From: Betaproteobacteria bacterium
GTDB lineage: Bacteria; Pseudomonadota; Gammaproteobacteria; Burkholderiales; Casimicrobiaceae
Reading direction: 5' to 3'
DNA: 51,458 bases
Assembly (NCBI GenBank): GCA_016704895.1
Contig: JADIZG010000026.1
Location: forward strand, 1-51,458
Shown here: piece after piece, positions 1 to 7,801 of the stretch
How the letters are laid out: every line of letters begins with the position of its first letter
How positions within the stretch are numbered: position 1 is the stretch's first letter
Notes under the pieces: model-generated
The model's database searches: none
The model's input: only the letters and a program-made list of their open reading frames with translations
What the model was told of the DNA's origin: nothing
Position numbers and translations under genes: made by a program

Positions 1-198
1 CGCCCCGGTGCTGCCCAGCGCCTGCCGGAACAGGTGGAAGCGGCCGTTGACCAGCGCCTCCTGCTTCGCGACCGCCGCGGCGGTGTCGTAGTTCGATCGC
101 GAGTTCGTGATCCCGCGTCCGAGGATGTTCTGGTTCTCGTCGATGACGACCGCCTTGGTCGTCGTCGATCCCAGGTCGATGCCGATGAAGCAGCGCAT
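1..198 (-). CDS. bcrA: Benzoyl-CoA reductase subunit A (BcrA/BadF), 5' part only
   Basis: The first 66 codons of an ASKHA-fold ATPase are visible; the rest lies beyond the left edge. The N-terminus reads MRCFIGIDLGSTTTKAVVID, the phosphate-1 loop of the BadF/BadG/HgdC family, followed by GRGITNSRSNYDTA, which is typical of the BcrA/BadF subunit rather than BcrD/BadG. In class I benzoyl-CoA reductases this subunit hydrolyses ATP and, with BcrD, drives low-potential electrons through a shared [4Fe-4S] cluster to the BcrBC active site. It is the last visible gene of the had-oah-dch-bcrC-bcrB-bcrA run and is separated from bcrB by 95 bp that hold hairpins. bcrD is expected just outside the window. 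The A assignment rests on a short segment and on gene order. Confidence 0.85.
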   Translation of the reverse strand, partial: MRCFIGIDLGSTTTKAVVIDENQNILGRGITNSRSNYDTAAAVAKQEALVNGRFHLFRQALGSTGA

Positions 199-207
199 GC
201 CGGTCTC

Positions 208-300
208 CTCAGTGCCCGCTCGGCCGCCCGAAGGGCACTGAGTGCCCCCCTTTGGGGGGTAGCGAGCGAAGCGAGATTGGGGGGATGTTCATCTCAGTGC
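208..300. repeat. Hairpin/repeat array between bcrB and bcrA
   Basis: The gap between bcrB and bcrA contains a perfect 10-bp inverted repeat (CTCAGTGCCC at 208-217, GGGCACTGAG at 233-242), directly followed by a C6-TTT-G6 hairpin (245-259). A further CTCAGTGC copy lies at 293-300, overlapping the bcrB stop codon. The G-run is followed by the phrase AGCGAGCGAAGCGAGATT and another G6. There is no T-run in the direction of transcription, so a classical intrinsic terminator is unlikely. An intercistronic stabilising or attenuating element, or a dispersed genomic repeat, is possible. Confidence 0.6.
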
Positions 301-1610
301 GCGGCGCCCGCGGCGCGCTTCTGCTTGATCATCTGGAAGTAGCTCTCGAGGCGGTTCTTGACGTTCGCCGCCGAGAAGTAGCGCGGGTCGACCAGGTCGG
401 TCTCGATGAACGCTGCCGGCTTGCCGGTGCGCTTCTCGACCTCGCGCAGGATCAGGAGCTGCCCGGCCGAGAAGCTGTTGCAGCTCTTGATCGAGTTGAT
501 CAGGAGCCCGTCCGCCTGGTACTCGTCGATGTACTTGCAGATCATGTCGATCCGCGACGGCAGGTTGAGGTTCGTGTAGCAGCCGAGGCAGTAGTCGGCG
601 AGCGACTCGAGCGGATGGTCGGCGTCGTGGCGGAAGCCGAAGTCGTAGAGGCCGCCGACCTTCGAGTAGGTCGACGCGACGACGACCGCGCCCTCGTCGT
701 AGAACATCTTCCAGAAGTCGCGGAAGCTGGTCCAGTTCGGCGGTCCTTCGGTCACGAGACGATACTTCTCCTCGCCCATCTCGCCGTCGGGCGTGATCGG
801 GCCCTTGCCGAGACGGACGCGCTCGTCGATCTCCTGGCGCAGCAGGCTGTAGAACTGGCTCGCCTCGGGCGTGCCGCGGAACGCGGTGAAGATCGGGCCG
901 ATGTAGTAGACGGCGCCGAAGTAGCCGTCGATCGGCGAGGGGCGGTTCTTCGCGGACTGCAGCACCCGGACCAGGTCGTTCTCGGCCTTCTCCGACTCGC
1001 GCATGTACTGGCGCAGCCGGTCGATGTCGAACTTGACGCCGGAGATGCGCTCGAGCGTCGGGATCACCGTCTCCTTGAGCTGCTTGACGACGTAGTTGCG
1101 CATGTTCGGGTCGATCCGGCCCTCGCCCTGGTAGGGGACGTGCAGCATGACCGTCTCGCATCCGTACTTGTGCCTGATCAGCTCGAACCACTTCATGAAC
1201 GTGAAGCAGCCGGTGTAGGAGAGCAGCAGCACGTCCGGCTTCGGCAGCGGATCGCCGGTCGGGCCGATCTCGCCGCCCATCATCATGCCGAGGTCGGCCT
1301 TGACGTAGGTGCACACGTCCTCGGACTGGCCGTCGCGCTCGGCGTCCATGATGAACTTGCCGGACTTCTTGCGCATGCCGTTCTGGAGCGCGTTGGTCTC
1401 AGGCAGGCTCCGCGCGAAGTCGAAGCACATCAGGAGCTCGTTCAGGTTGCCGGGGACGAACGTCGCCGACACCTTGCGGTTGTTGGCGCGCGCCGTGGCG
1501 AGCTCCATGTAGTTCCTGTTGATGAGCTCCTTCTGGAGCCACATCGCGTCCTCCTTCTGGACGTCCTGCGGCTTCTTCGAGGTGGCGGGCATCGCGGCGG
1601 TGGCGGTCAT
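294..1610 (-). CDS. bcrB: Benzoyl-CoA reductase subunit B (BcrB)
   Basis: A 438-residue protein of the 2-hydroxyacyl-CoA dehydratase D-component family (HgdB/BcrB/BcrC). With BcrC it forms the module where benzoyl-CoA is bound and reduced to cyclohexa-1,5-diene-1-carbonyl-CoA in the cytoplasm. The length agrees with BcrB of Thauera-type enzymes. Cysteines in the segments VCTYVKADLG, LSYTGCFTFMKW and SIKSCNSFSAGQ are placed as expected for Fe-S ligands of this family. The start follows bcrC by 46 bp, and the gene is followed by the hairpin array and bcrA. Choice of B over C is by length, gene order (C, B, A) and comparison of the two paralogues. Confidence 0.9.
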   Translation of the reverse strand: MTATAAMPATSKKPQDVQKEDAMWLQKELINRNYMELATARANNRKVSATFVPGNLNELLMCFDFARSLPETNALQNGMRKKSGKFIMDAERDGQSEDVCTYVKADLGMMMGGEIGPTGDPLPKPDVLLLSYTGCFTFMKWFELIRHKYGCETVMLHVPYQGEGRIDPNMRNYVVKQLKETVIPTLERISGVKFDIDRLRQYMRESEKAENDLVRVLQSAKNRPSPIDGYFGAVYYIGPIFTAFRGTPEASQFYSLLRQEIDERVRLGKGPITPDGEMGEEKYRLVTEGPPNWTSFRDFWKMFYDEGAVVVASTYSKVGGLYDFGFRHDADHPLESLADYCLGCYTNLNLPSRIDMICKYIDEYQADGLLINSIKSCNSFSAGQLLILREVEKRTGKPAAFIETDLVDPRYFSAANVKNRLESYFQMIKQKRAAGAAH

Positions 1611-1656
1611 CGGGGTTGCCTCGGGTCGTGGGATTCGTGCGGCGCGGGCCGTCGGC

Positions 1657-2841
1657 TCACGCGGCGTTCCAGAGCTTGATCGAATCGGCGAACGTGCCGG
1701 CCTGCTCGCGGATCGGCGCCATCTGGCCGGTGTTCTCCGCGAACTTGAACGCGGTGTGGGGCACGCCGTGCTTCGAGAGCACGTCCTGCAGCATCGGGCG
1801 CTCGAGGAGCGCGGGGTCGCAGAAGGACGGCGCGGCGAAGATGACGCCCTCGGCGCCTCCGGTCTTCACCTGCTTCAGCAGGAACTGGCCCTTGTCCTCG
1901 CGCTTCTCGTCGTACTTGGCGGCGGTCGACGCGGAGCGGTGCAGGAACGCCTTCGACAGCTCCTCGAGCGGGTTGCCGTCCTCGGGCACGTCGTCGAGCA
2001 GCCAGCGCGTGACCAGCATGAAGTCGTCGTCGACGATGTAGCAGCCGGCCATCTCGATCGACTTGATGAGGCCGAGCGGCGGCTGCTCGCAGAACGAGCC
2101 GTTGATCACGACGCGGGCGTTGTCGCGCTTCGGCCGCGGCAGCTTGTCGACCTCGGCGACGTACTCGCGGACCAGCTTCGTGTGGTCCTCGGGCGGGAGC
2201 ACCATCCCGGCGCGCAGCAGCAGGTAGACCTCCGAGGTCGGCGCCTGCCACGGCTTCTCGGCGCGGTAGGCGTACAGGTCGCGGATCGCCGCGCGGTTCT
2301 CGTTGTAGACGCGGATCGACGCGTTCAGCTCGGCGTCGGTGATCGGCTTGCCGCGCAGCGCCGCGAGGCCGTCGCGCAGCACCTCGAGCTCGTGGACGTA
2401 GTAGGTCCCGCCGATCGCGTCCTGGTAGTTCTGCGGGACGTCGAAGTAGCGGACGTACTTGTCCTTGAACAGGATCTGCCACATGCCCGACAGGTTGCGG
2501 ATCACGTCGCAGATCGACGGGAACAGCATGCCGTCGAGGCAGTCGAGCCGGCCGGTCAGCCCCAGCTCGATCGTCGAGCGCGGGATCCGGCAGATGTAGC
2601 TCTGGTAGTACGCGTCGCCCTGGATCACCTCGAGGGAGTCGCCGCCGCCGAGGATGCCGACGGGCAGCATGCCCGCCGCATGGACGATCTCGCGCGGCAC
2701 GTAGACCGGCATGTAGCCGATCGCCTTGCGGCCCGGCACTGCGGCCTTCCATTGCTTGACGGCGTTGAAGTCGAGGTCCTCGAAGAGCGACTGGCAGTGC
2801 TCGACGATCTCGATCGCGCGGGGTTGCGTGGCGGCGGTCAT
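1657..2841 (-). CDS. bcrC: Benzoyl-CoA reductase subunit C (BcrC)
   Basis: A 394-residue HgdB-family subunit, the partner of BcrB in the substrate-reducing module of class I benzoyl-CoA reductase. Recognisable segments are AIGYMPVYVPREIVHAAGM near residue 40, ILGGGDSLEVIQGDAYYQSY, and cysteine-bearing stretches YICRIPRST, LFPSICDVI and NGSFCEQPPLG. A longer open frame extends upstream, but the ATG at 2841 is preferred because it shares one base with the dch stop codon (TGATG). This is typical of translational coupling, and the upstream part is dch read in the wrong frame. It belongs to the minus-strand had-oah-dch-bcrCBA operon. Confidence 0.9.
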   Translation of the reverse strand: MTAATQPRAIEIVEHCQSLFEDLDFNAVKQWKAAVPGRKAIGYMPVYVPREIVHAAGMLPVGILGGGDSLEVIQGDAYYQSYICRIPRSTIELGLTGRLDCLDGMLFPSICDVIRNLSGMWQILFKDKYVRYFDVPQNYQDAIGGTYYVHELEVLRDGLAALRGKPITDAELNASIRVYNENRAAIRDLYAYRAEKPWQAPTSEVYLLLRAGMVLPPEDHTKLVREYVAEVDKLPRPKRDNARVVINGSFCEQPPLGLIKSIEMAGCYIVDDDFMLVTRWLLDDVPEDGNPLEELSKAFLHRSASTAAKYDEKREDKGQFLLKQVKTGGAEGVIFAAPSFCDPALLERPMLQDVLSKHGVPHTAFKFAENTGQMAPIREQAGTFADSIKLWNAA

Positions 2842-3611
2842 CAGTGGTGCTCCCAGACGGGCGGGCGCCGCGCGAGGAAGGCGGTGAGCCCCTCGTTCGC
2901 GTCCCGCGTGTTCATGAGTCCCTGCAGGTAGAGTTTCTCGACGGCGGCGAGGCCGGCTCGGATCGCCTCGATGCGCGCGAGCCGCGCGGCGCGCAGCGCG
3001 TAGCGGACCGACGCGGCGCTCTTGCCCGCGAGGTGCGCATCGAACCAGGCGAGCGCGGCAGCCGTTGGGTCGTCGGCGATTGTGTGGACCAGGCCGATCT
3101 CGCGCGCCTCGGCGGCGCCGACCGACCGGCCCGACAGGAGGAGGTCTTCCGCGACGGCGGCGTTGACGCGGTAGGGCAGCAGCACCGACGCGGCGGGCGC
3201 GAAGACGCCGAGCTTCATCTCGGGCTGCCCGAGCTGCGCGTCGGGCGCGGCGAAGATCATGCTGCCCGCCATCGCGACCTCGAGCCCGCCGCCCAGGCAC
3301 TGGCCGCGCACGGCCACCAGGATCGGCGCGGGGAACTCGATCATCGCCATGACGAGCGCGTGCAGCGTGGCGAGCATCGTGCCGCAGGACGCGGGCAGGT
3401 GCTCGTCGACGCTCGCGCCGAAGCTGAAGTGCGGCCCCTCGGCGTCGAGCAGCACGCCGCGGATCGCGCGGTCGGCTTCGTGGCGCGCGAGCGCGCCCGA
3501 CAGCGCCGCGATCATCGACGCGTCGACGATGTTCGCCTTCGGCCGCGCGAGCGTGAGCCGAAGCAGCGCGCCGTCGCGCTCGAGCACGACCTTGAGGGGG
3601 GACTCGCTCAT
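2841..3611 (-). CDS. dch: Cyclohexa-1,5-diene-1-carbonyl-CoA hydratase (Dch)
   Basis: A 256-residue crotonase-fold protein, the usual length for Dch. It adds water to the dienoyl-CoA made by benzoyl-CoA reductase, giving 6-hydroxycyclohex-1-ene-1-carbonyl-CoA. Visible features are the N-terminal RPKANIVDASMIAAL segment, the oxyanion-hole regions around HFSFGASVDEHLP and RGQCLGGGLEVAMA, and a C-terminus ending in RRPPVWEHH. It starts one base after the oah stop region (3613) and its stop codon overlaps the bcrC start, so oah-dch-bcrC should be translated as a coupled unit. The specific assignment depends on the surrounding benzoyl-CoA genes as well as on sequence. Confidence 0.9.
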   Translation of the reverse strand: MSESPLKVVLERDGALLRLTLARPKANIVDASMIAALSGALARHEADRAIRGVLLDAEGPHFSFGASVDEHLPASCGTMLATLHALVMAMIEFPAPILVAVRGQCLGGGLEVAMAGSMIFAAPDAQLGQPEMKLGVFAPAASVLLPYRVNAAVAEDLLLSGRSVGAAEAREIGLVHTIADDPTAAALAWFDAHLAGKSAASVRYALRAARLARIEAIRAGLAAVEKLYLQGLMNTRDANEGLTAFLARRPPVWEHH

Positions 3612-3612
3612 C

Positions 3613-4731
3613 TCACTGCCCGCGGCGCACCGCCGGCATCAGGCCGTCGGTGAACGACTCGTTCCACGCCTGCCCGCGCGCGAGCGCCTGGCGCAGCGCG
3701 ACGAAGTCGACCTCGCGCGATTCCTTCGTCCCCTCGTTGAACGCGCGGAATCCCGCGCGCGCCTCGGTCATCATGTTGAGCGCCAGCCACGCGCGCGAGT
3801 TCTCCTTGTTGCGGTTCCACGCGTCGAGCTTGGGCTTGCGCAGCTCCTCGAGCGTCTTGGTGGTGCAGTCGGGGAACGTGAGCAGCATCTTCGCGCAGAG
3901 TTCCTCGACCTTCGCGTCGAGGAGCGAGAGATCGACGGAGCCGCGCGCCAGCAGCGCCTTGCCGTCCTTGAGCGCGTCGCCGGTCTTGGGCTCGCCGAAG
4001 ACGAAGCGGCCGTACGCGTCGGTCATGCGCTCGGTCTCCACCAGCGGGTTCGCGACGAAGTGGCCGTCCACGTGCAGCGCCGGCACGATGTCGGTCAGCA
4101 CGCCCATCTGGTAGGCCTTGTGCGCCGAGAACGGCTCGCACAGCACGCAGGCCGCCATCGCGCGCTCGGCGCCCACCGCCACCGGCAGAAAGTCGGTCGC
4201 GCCGCCGATCGGCGCCGAACCGTGCTTCGGCCCGGCCTGTCCGAAGCGCGCGAGGTCCTGCGCGACGGAGAAGTCGCACGCCATGCCGATCTCCTGCCCG
4301 CCGCCGATGCGCATGCCGTTGACCCGGCAGATCACCGGCTTGTCGCACGCGAGGATCGCGCTGACCATGTCGTTGAACAGCCGCATGTACTGCCGGTACT
4401 CCTGCGGGTGGCCCGCGTAGTACTCGGCGTATTCCTTGGTGTTGCCGCCGGTGCAGAACGCCCGGTCGCCCGCGCCGGTGAACACGACGGCATTGACGTC
4501 GCGCATGTCGGAGGCGGCGCGGAACGCGAGGATCACGCCCTTGACCATGTCCGTCGTGTACGAGTTGAACTGCGACGGGTTGTCGAGCGTGATCCAGGCG
4601 TTGTACAGGCCCTCGGCGACCTTGCCGTCGGGCGTGCGCGCGGGCCTGCGCTCGAAGCGCACGCCGGGCCGCGAGAAGTCCGCGACGAGGCCGTGGTGCT
4701 TGAATTCGCGGACCGGGTGGGGGGCGTTCAT
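3613..4731 (-). CDS. oah: 6-oxocyclohex-1-ene-1-carbonyl-CoA hydrolase (Oah)
   Basis: A 372-residue crotonase-superfamily protein, longer than ordinary enoyl-CoA hydratases and close to known Oah lengths. It adds water and opens the alicyclic ring to 3-hydroxypimelyl-CoA. Diagnostic stretches include LYNAWITLDNPSQFNSYTTD, FCTGGNTKEYAEYYAGHP and NGMRIGGGQEIGMACDFS. The ATG at 4731 gives MNAPHPVREFKHHGLV; the much longer open frame upstream is an artefact that runs antisense-frame through had. It follows had after 14 bp and precedes dch by one base. Confidence 0.92.
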   Translation of the reverse strand: MNAPHPVREFKHHGLVADFSRPGVRFERRPARTPDGKVAEGLYNAWITLDNPSQFNSYTTDMVKGVILAFRAASDMRDVNAVVFTGAGDRAFCTGGNTKEYAEYYAGHPQEYRQYMRLFNDMVSAILACDKPVICRVNGMRIGGGQEIGMACDFSVAQDLARFGQAGPKHGSAPIGGATDFLPVAVGAERAMAACVLCEPFSAHKAYQMGVLTDIVPALHVDGHFVANPLVETERMTDAYGRFVFGEPKTGDALKDGKALLARGSVDLSLLDAKVEELCAKMLLTFPDCTTKTLEELRKPKLDAWNRNKENSRAWLALNMMTEARAGFRAFNEGTKESREVDFVALRQALARGQAWNESFTDGLMPAVRRGQ

Positions 4732-4745
4732 GCGGGAGAGCTCCT

Positions 4746-5813
4746 TCAGGCCGGGACCATCACCGCGCGCTTGCGGATCGCGCGGTGGTGGACCGCGTCG
4801 AACACGCGGTTGATGTCGGAAAGGGGGTGCGTCTCGACGAAGGGCGCGAGCGCGACCTTGCCGTCGAGCACGAGGTCGAGCGCGCCGGGGTAGGACTCGG
4901 GGGGGCAGCCCCAGTTGCCGAGCGCGCGCGCGTCGAACGCCATCAGGTTCGACAGCCGCACCTCGACCTTGTCCATCGTGAAGCCGACGACCGACAGCGT
5001 CGCGCCGTGCACGAGCAGGCTCCAGGCCGTCTGCTGCCCGGCGGCGGTGCCCGAGCACTCGAAGATGAACCACTCGGTGGGCCGGAGGCCCTGCGCCTTC
5101 GCGAACGCGGCGACCGCGCCCTTGAGCGCCTTGGCGTCGTGCGTCTTCGCGTCGATCGTGAGCGAGGCGCCGTGGGCGGCGATCGCCTCGAGCTTGGCCG
5201 GGTCGACGTCGACCGCGACGACTTTCGCGCCGGCCGCCGCGGCGACCTGGACGCAGTAGCCGCCGACGCCGCCCGCGCCGACGACGATCGCCAGGCTGCC
5301 GGGGGTCACGCCCGCCCGCCGGACGGCCTGGTAGGGCGTGGTGAGCGCGTCGGCGACGACCGACACCTGCGGCAGCGTGAGGCCGGCGGCGGCGAGGCGC
5401 TTCTCGTCGACCGGGCAGAGTCCGCGTCCGGGCACGACGATGTGCGAGGCGAAGCCCCCCTGGATGTCGTTGCCCGGCATCTTCTGGCTGCGGCAGATCG
5501 GGGCGAGGCCCCGCCTGCACAGGTCGCATTCGCCGCACGGCAGCACGGCGGGGACGATGACGGCGCGACCGATCCAGGCCTCCGCCCCGGCGCCGGCCGC
5601 GACGACGCGGCCCGACACCTCGTGGCCCAGCGCCAGCGGCAGCGGCGCGTTGGTGCGCACGCCGTCGTAGTAGTAGCCCAGGTCGGTGTGGCAGACGCCG
5701 CAGCCGGCGACCGCGACGGCGACCTCGCCGGGGCCGGGCGTCGCGTCGAACTCGGCGCGGACGAGCGGGGCACCGGGCGCGGTCATCAGCCAGCGGTGGG
5801 CGGGAAGCGACAT
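4746..5813 (-). CDS. had: 6-hydroxycyclohex-1-ene-1-carbonyl-CoA dehydrogenase (Had)
   Basis: A 355-residue zinc-type medium-chain alcohol dehydrogenase that oxidises the hydroxy-alicyclic CoA ester to the 6-oxo compound with NAD+. Catalytic zinc motifs GCGVCHTD (near residue 37) and GHE (near residue 64) are present. The structural zinc cysteine cluster lies in PCGECDLCRRGLAPIC, and the Rossmann glycine motif is VVGAGGVGGY. An upstream sequence GGAGGATCC sits just before the ATG, a good ribosome-binding site. It is the first gene of the minus-strand operon, 188 bp from the divergent korA. Substrate specificity is taken from the operon context. Confidence 0.92.
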   Translation of the reverse strand: MSLPAHRWLMTAPGAPLVRAEFDATPGPGEVAVAVAGCGVCHTDLGYYYDGVRTNAPLPLALGHEVSGRVVAAGAGAEAWIGRAVIVPAVLPCGECDLCRRGLAPICRSQKMPGNDIQGGFASHIVVPGRGLCPVDEKRLAAAGLTLPQVSVVADALTTPYQAVRRAGVTPGSLAIVVGAGGVGGYCVQVAAAAGAKVVAVDVDPAKLEAIAAHGASLTIDAKTHDAKALKGAVAAFAKAQGLRPTEWFIFECSGTAAGQQTAWSLLVHGATLSVVGFTMDKVEVRLSNLMAFDARALGNWGCPPESYPGALDLVLDGKVALAPFVETHPLSDINRVFDAVHHRAIRKRAVMVPA

Positions 5814-5884
5814 CCGGGATCCTCCTTCGGGTGGGTCGGCGGCGGCCTCCCGGGGCCGTCGTCCGCCGGCGCGGGCCGGTTAAT

Positions 5885-5912
5885 CCGGTAATTCGGTACT
5901 GCAATACCGATT
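5885..5912. promoter_or_regulatory. CGGTA palindrome centred on TGCA, putative operator
   Basis: Within the had/korA divergent region, CGGTA (5894-5898) and TACCG (5905-5909) form an inverted repeat around ACTGCAAT, and a third CGGTA copy lies directly upstream (5886-5890). TGCA (5900-5903) is at the centre. TGCA motifs are part of the operators of BzdR/BoxR-type benzoyl-CoA-responsive regulators, so a similar repressor is conceivable, but no such regulator gene is in this window. A weak minus-strand -10 (CATAAA, 5916-5911) lies beside it, so binding here could block transcription of had. Confidence 0.5.
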
Positions 5913-5950
5913 TATGTCCCACATGCTGCCGAAGCTCCGTTGCGCGAGCC

Positions 5951-5964
5951 TTGATTTGGGTCAA
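5951..5964. promoter_or_regulatory. FNR-like box in the had/korA intergenic region
   Basis: The sequence TTGATTTGGGTCAA matches the FNR consensus TTGAT-N4-ATCAA at 9 of 10 half-site positions. It lies 38 bp before the korA start and 137 bp before the had start, so one oxygen-responsive FNR/AcpR/AadR-type protein could act on both directions. The spacing to the clearest minus-strand -10 (about 44 bp) does not match the standard class II geometry exactly, so which promoter it serves is open. Confidence 0.65.
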
Positions 5965-5982
5965 TTCGCAACCGCGGGGCAC

Positions 5983-5998
5983 GCGCGAAGCTTCGCGC
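5983..5998. repeat. Perfect 16-bp palindrome before korA
   Basis: GCGCGAAGCTTCGCGC is a perfect palindrome ending 3 bp before the korA ATG. It occupies the place where the ribosome-binding site should be, so a hairpin in the mRNA or a protein bound to the DNA could affect korA expression. No role is established. Confidence 0.5.
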
Positions 5999-6001
5999 AC
6001 C

Positions 6002-7801
6002 ATGGCCACCACGACATCGAAATCGAACGCGAGCGACCCGGCGCACGGCGGCCTGTCGATCGCACTGGCGGGCAGCGGCGGTTCCGGCGTGATGACCGCC
6101 GGGACGCTGCTCCTCTCGGCGGCCGCGAAGGCGGGCGCCTATGGTCTCATGGTCCGCACCAGCGGACCGCAGATCCGCGGCGGCGAGGCGGCGGCGCTGC
6201 TGCGCATCGCGCGCGAGCCGGTGGCGTCGCTCGACGACGGCTTCCACCTGCTGCTCGCGTTCGACTGGCAGAACGTCCACCGCTTCGCCGACGAGATCCC
6301 GCTCACGGGAACGAGCCTCATCGTCGGCGACGAGGGCGAGGGCGAGGCGCCCGCCGCGTTCGTCGCGACCGGCGCGCGGGTGGCCGCGCTGCCGATGAAG
6401 AAGATGGCGAAGGCGATCCCCGGCAGCTGGACGAACATGGTCGCGCTGGGGCTCGCCGGCACGCTCGCCGGACTGCCGCGCGAGGCGATCGAGGCGGCGC
6501 TGCGCGACTCGTGGAAGCGCGACGAGGCCTCGCTCGCCGCGAACCTCGCCGCGATCGACGCCGGTGCGAAGGCCGCGGCGGGGATCGGGTCGATCCCGAA
6601 GCTTCCGAAGCTCTCGCCGGGCGACGGCCGCTGGCTCATCTCGGGCAACGAGGCGGCGGGGCTGGGCGCGATCCGCGGCGGCGTGCGCTTCGTCGCCGCG
6701 TACCCGATCACGCCGGCGACCGAGCTGCTCGAATGGATGGCGCCGGCGCTCGCCAAGGTCGGCGGATCGCTCCTGCAGGCCGAGGACGAGCTGGCGTCGA
6801 TCAACATGATCGTCGGCTCGTCGTTCGCGGGCGTCCCGTCGCTGACGGCGACCGCCGGACCCGGGCTCGCGCTGATGACCGAGGGCATCGGGCTCGCGGT
6901 GAGCGCCGAGGTGCCGCTCGTCGTCGTCGACGTGATGCGCGGCGGCCCGTCGACCGGCATCCCGGCGAAGAGCGAGCAGAGCGACCTCTCGTACGCGGTG
7001 TCGGGCCTGCACGGCGACGCGCCGCGGCTCGTCGTCGCGCCGACGTCGATCGCCGACTGCCTCGCGACGACGCAGTGGGCGGTGCACCTCGCCGAGGCGC
7101 TCCAGGCGCCGGCGATCGTGCTCTCCGACCAGTTCATGGGCCAGTCGCGCGCGATCATCGACCGGCCCGCGGACCTCGCGTTCGTGGGCAAGCGCCTCGT
7201 CGCCGAGGCGAACGCACCCGACTTCAAGCGCTACCGCGACACCCCTTCCGGCGTCTCGCCGATGGCGGTTCCGGGCGTTCCCGGCACCGCCTACACGGCC
7301 GACGGCCTCGAGAAGAACGAGGCGGGCACGCCATCGTCGGGCGCGCGCGATCACATCGTCCAGCTCGACAAGCGCGCGCGCAAGCTCGCGCTCCACGACT
7401 ACGGCGACATGTGGGCGGACATCGAGGGCGGCGGCGAGCTCGCCGTGCTCACGTTCGGCTCGTCGACCGGACCGGTGCGCGAAGCGATCGCGCGCGCGGC
7501 CGCGAACGGGGTCCGCGCGAAGCTCGTCGCGATGCGCCTCATCGCGCCGGCGCTGCCCGAGAAGCTCGACGAGGCGCTCGCCGGCGTGAAGCACGTGCTG
7601 GTCGTCGAGCAGAACCACGGCGCGCAGTTCTACCGCTACCTGCGCGCGTGGTTCGACCTGCCCGGCCGCCCCGAGAGCTTCCACCGTCCGGGGCCCGCTG
7701 CCGCTCAAGCCCGCCGAGCTCGCCGACGCGATCGTCGCGGCGGCGGGCCGGATTTCCGGCGCCCGCGGGCGCCCGACCGTTTCCGCCTGAAGACCCGATG
7801 A
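6002..7801 (+). CDS. korA: 2-oxoacid:ferredoxin oxidoreductase, fused gamma-alpha subunit (KorA), frameshifted near 3' end
   Basis: KorA of the KGOR type. With KorB it oxidises 2-oxoglutarate (or a related 2-oxoacid) with CoA and reduces ferredoxin, the electron donor of benzoyl-CoA reductase in Thauera. The gamma-type domain occupies about residues 15-190 (IALAGSGGSGVMTAG). The alpha-type domain follows with the signature VAAYPITPATELLEWM near residue 235 and the TAGPGLALM motif. The start is the ATG at 6002; the frame is open further upstream but crosses the control region. At a GGGG run (7690-7693) the natural frame is lost: dropping one G restores a sensible C-terminus (GPLPLKPAELADAIVAA) ending at a TGA at 7788-7790. 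The uncorrected frame ends at 7801, overlapping korB. Confidence 0.88.
   Translation: MATTTSKSNASDPAHGGLSIALAGSGGSGVMTAGTLLLSAAAKAGAYGLMVRTSGPQIRGGEAAALLRIAREPVASLDDGFHLLLAFDWQNVHRFADEIPLTGTSLIVGDEGEGEAPAAFVATGARVAALPMKKMAKAIPGSWTNMVALGLAGTLAGLPREAIEAALRDSWKRDEASLAANLAAIDAGAKAAAGIGSIPKLPKLSPGDGRWLISGNEAAGLGAIRGGVRFVAAYPITPATELLEWMAPALAKVGGSLLQAEDELASINMIVGSSFAGVPSLTATAGPGLALMTEGIGLAVSAEVPLVVVDVMRGGPSTGIPAKSEQSDLSYAVSGLHGDAPRLVVAPTSIADCLATTQWAVHLAEALQAPAIVLSDQFMGQSRAIIDRPADLAFVGKRLVAEANAPDFKRYRDTPSGVSPMAVPGVPGTAYTADGLEKNEAGTPSSGARDHIVQLDKRARKLALHDYGDMWADIEGGGELAVLTFGSSTGPVREAIARAAANGVRAKLVAMRLIAPALPEKLDEALAGVKHVLVVEQNHGAQFYRYLRAWFDLPGRPESFHRPGPAAAQARRARRRDRRGGGPDFRRPRAPDRFRLKTR

Noticed and set aside
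252..1679. 475-codon plus-strand open frame opposite bcrB
   Set aside because: Antisense shadow of bcrB in a GC-rich genome: composition is Arg/Leu/Val/Asp-rich with no family motifs, while the minus strand encodes a full-length conserved protein.
3613..6012. 799-codon minus-strand open frame covering oah and had
   Set aside because: Only the last 372 residues (Oah) are real; the upstream part is had read in the wrong frame and is Arg-rich.
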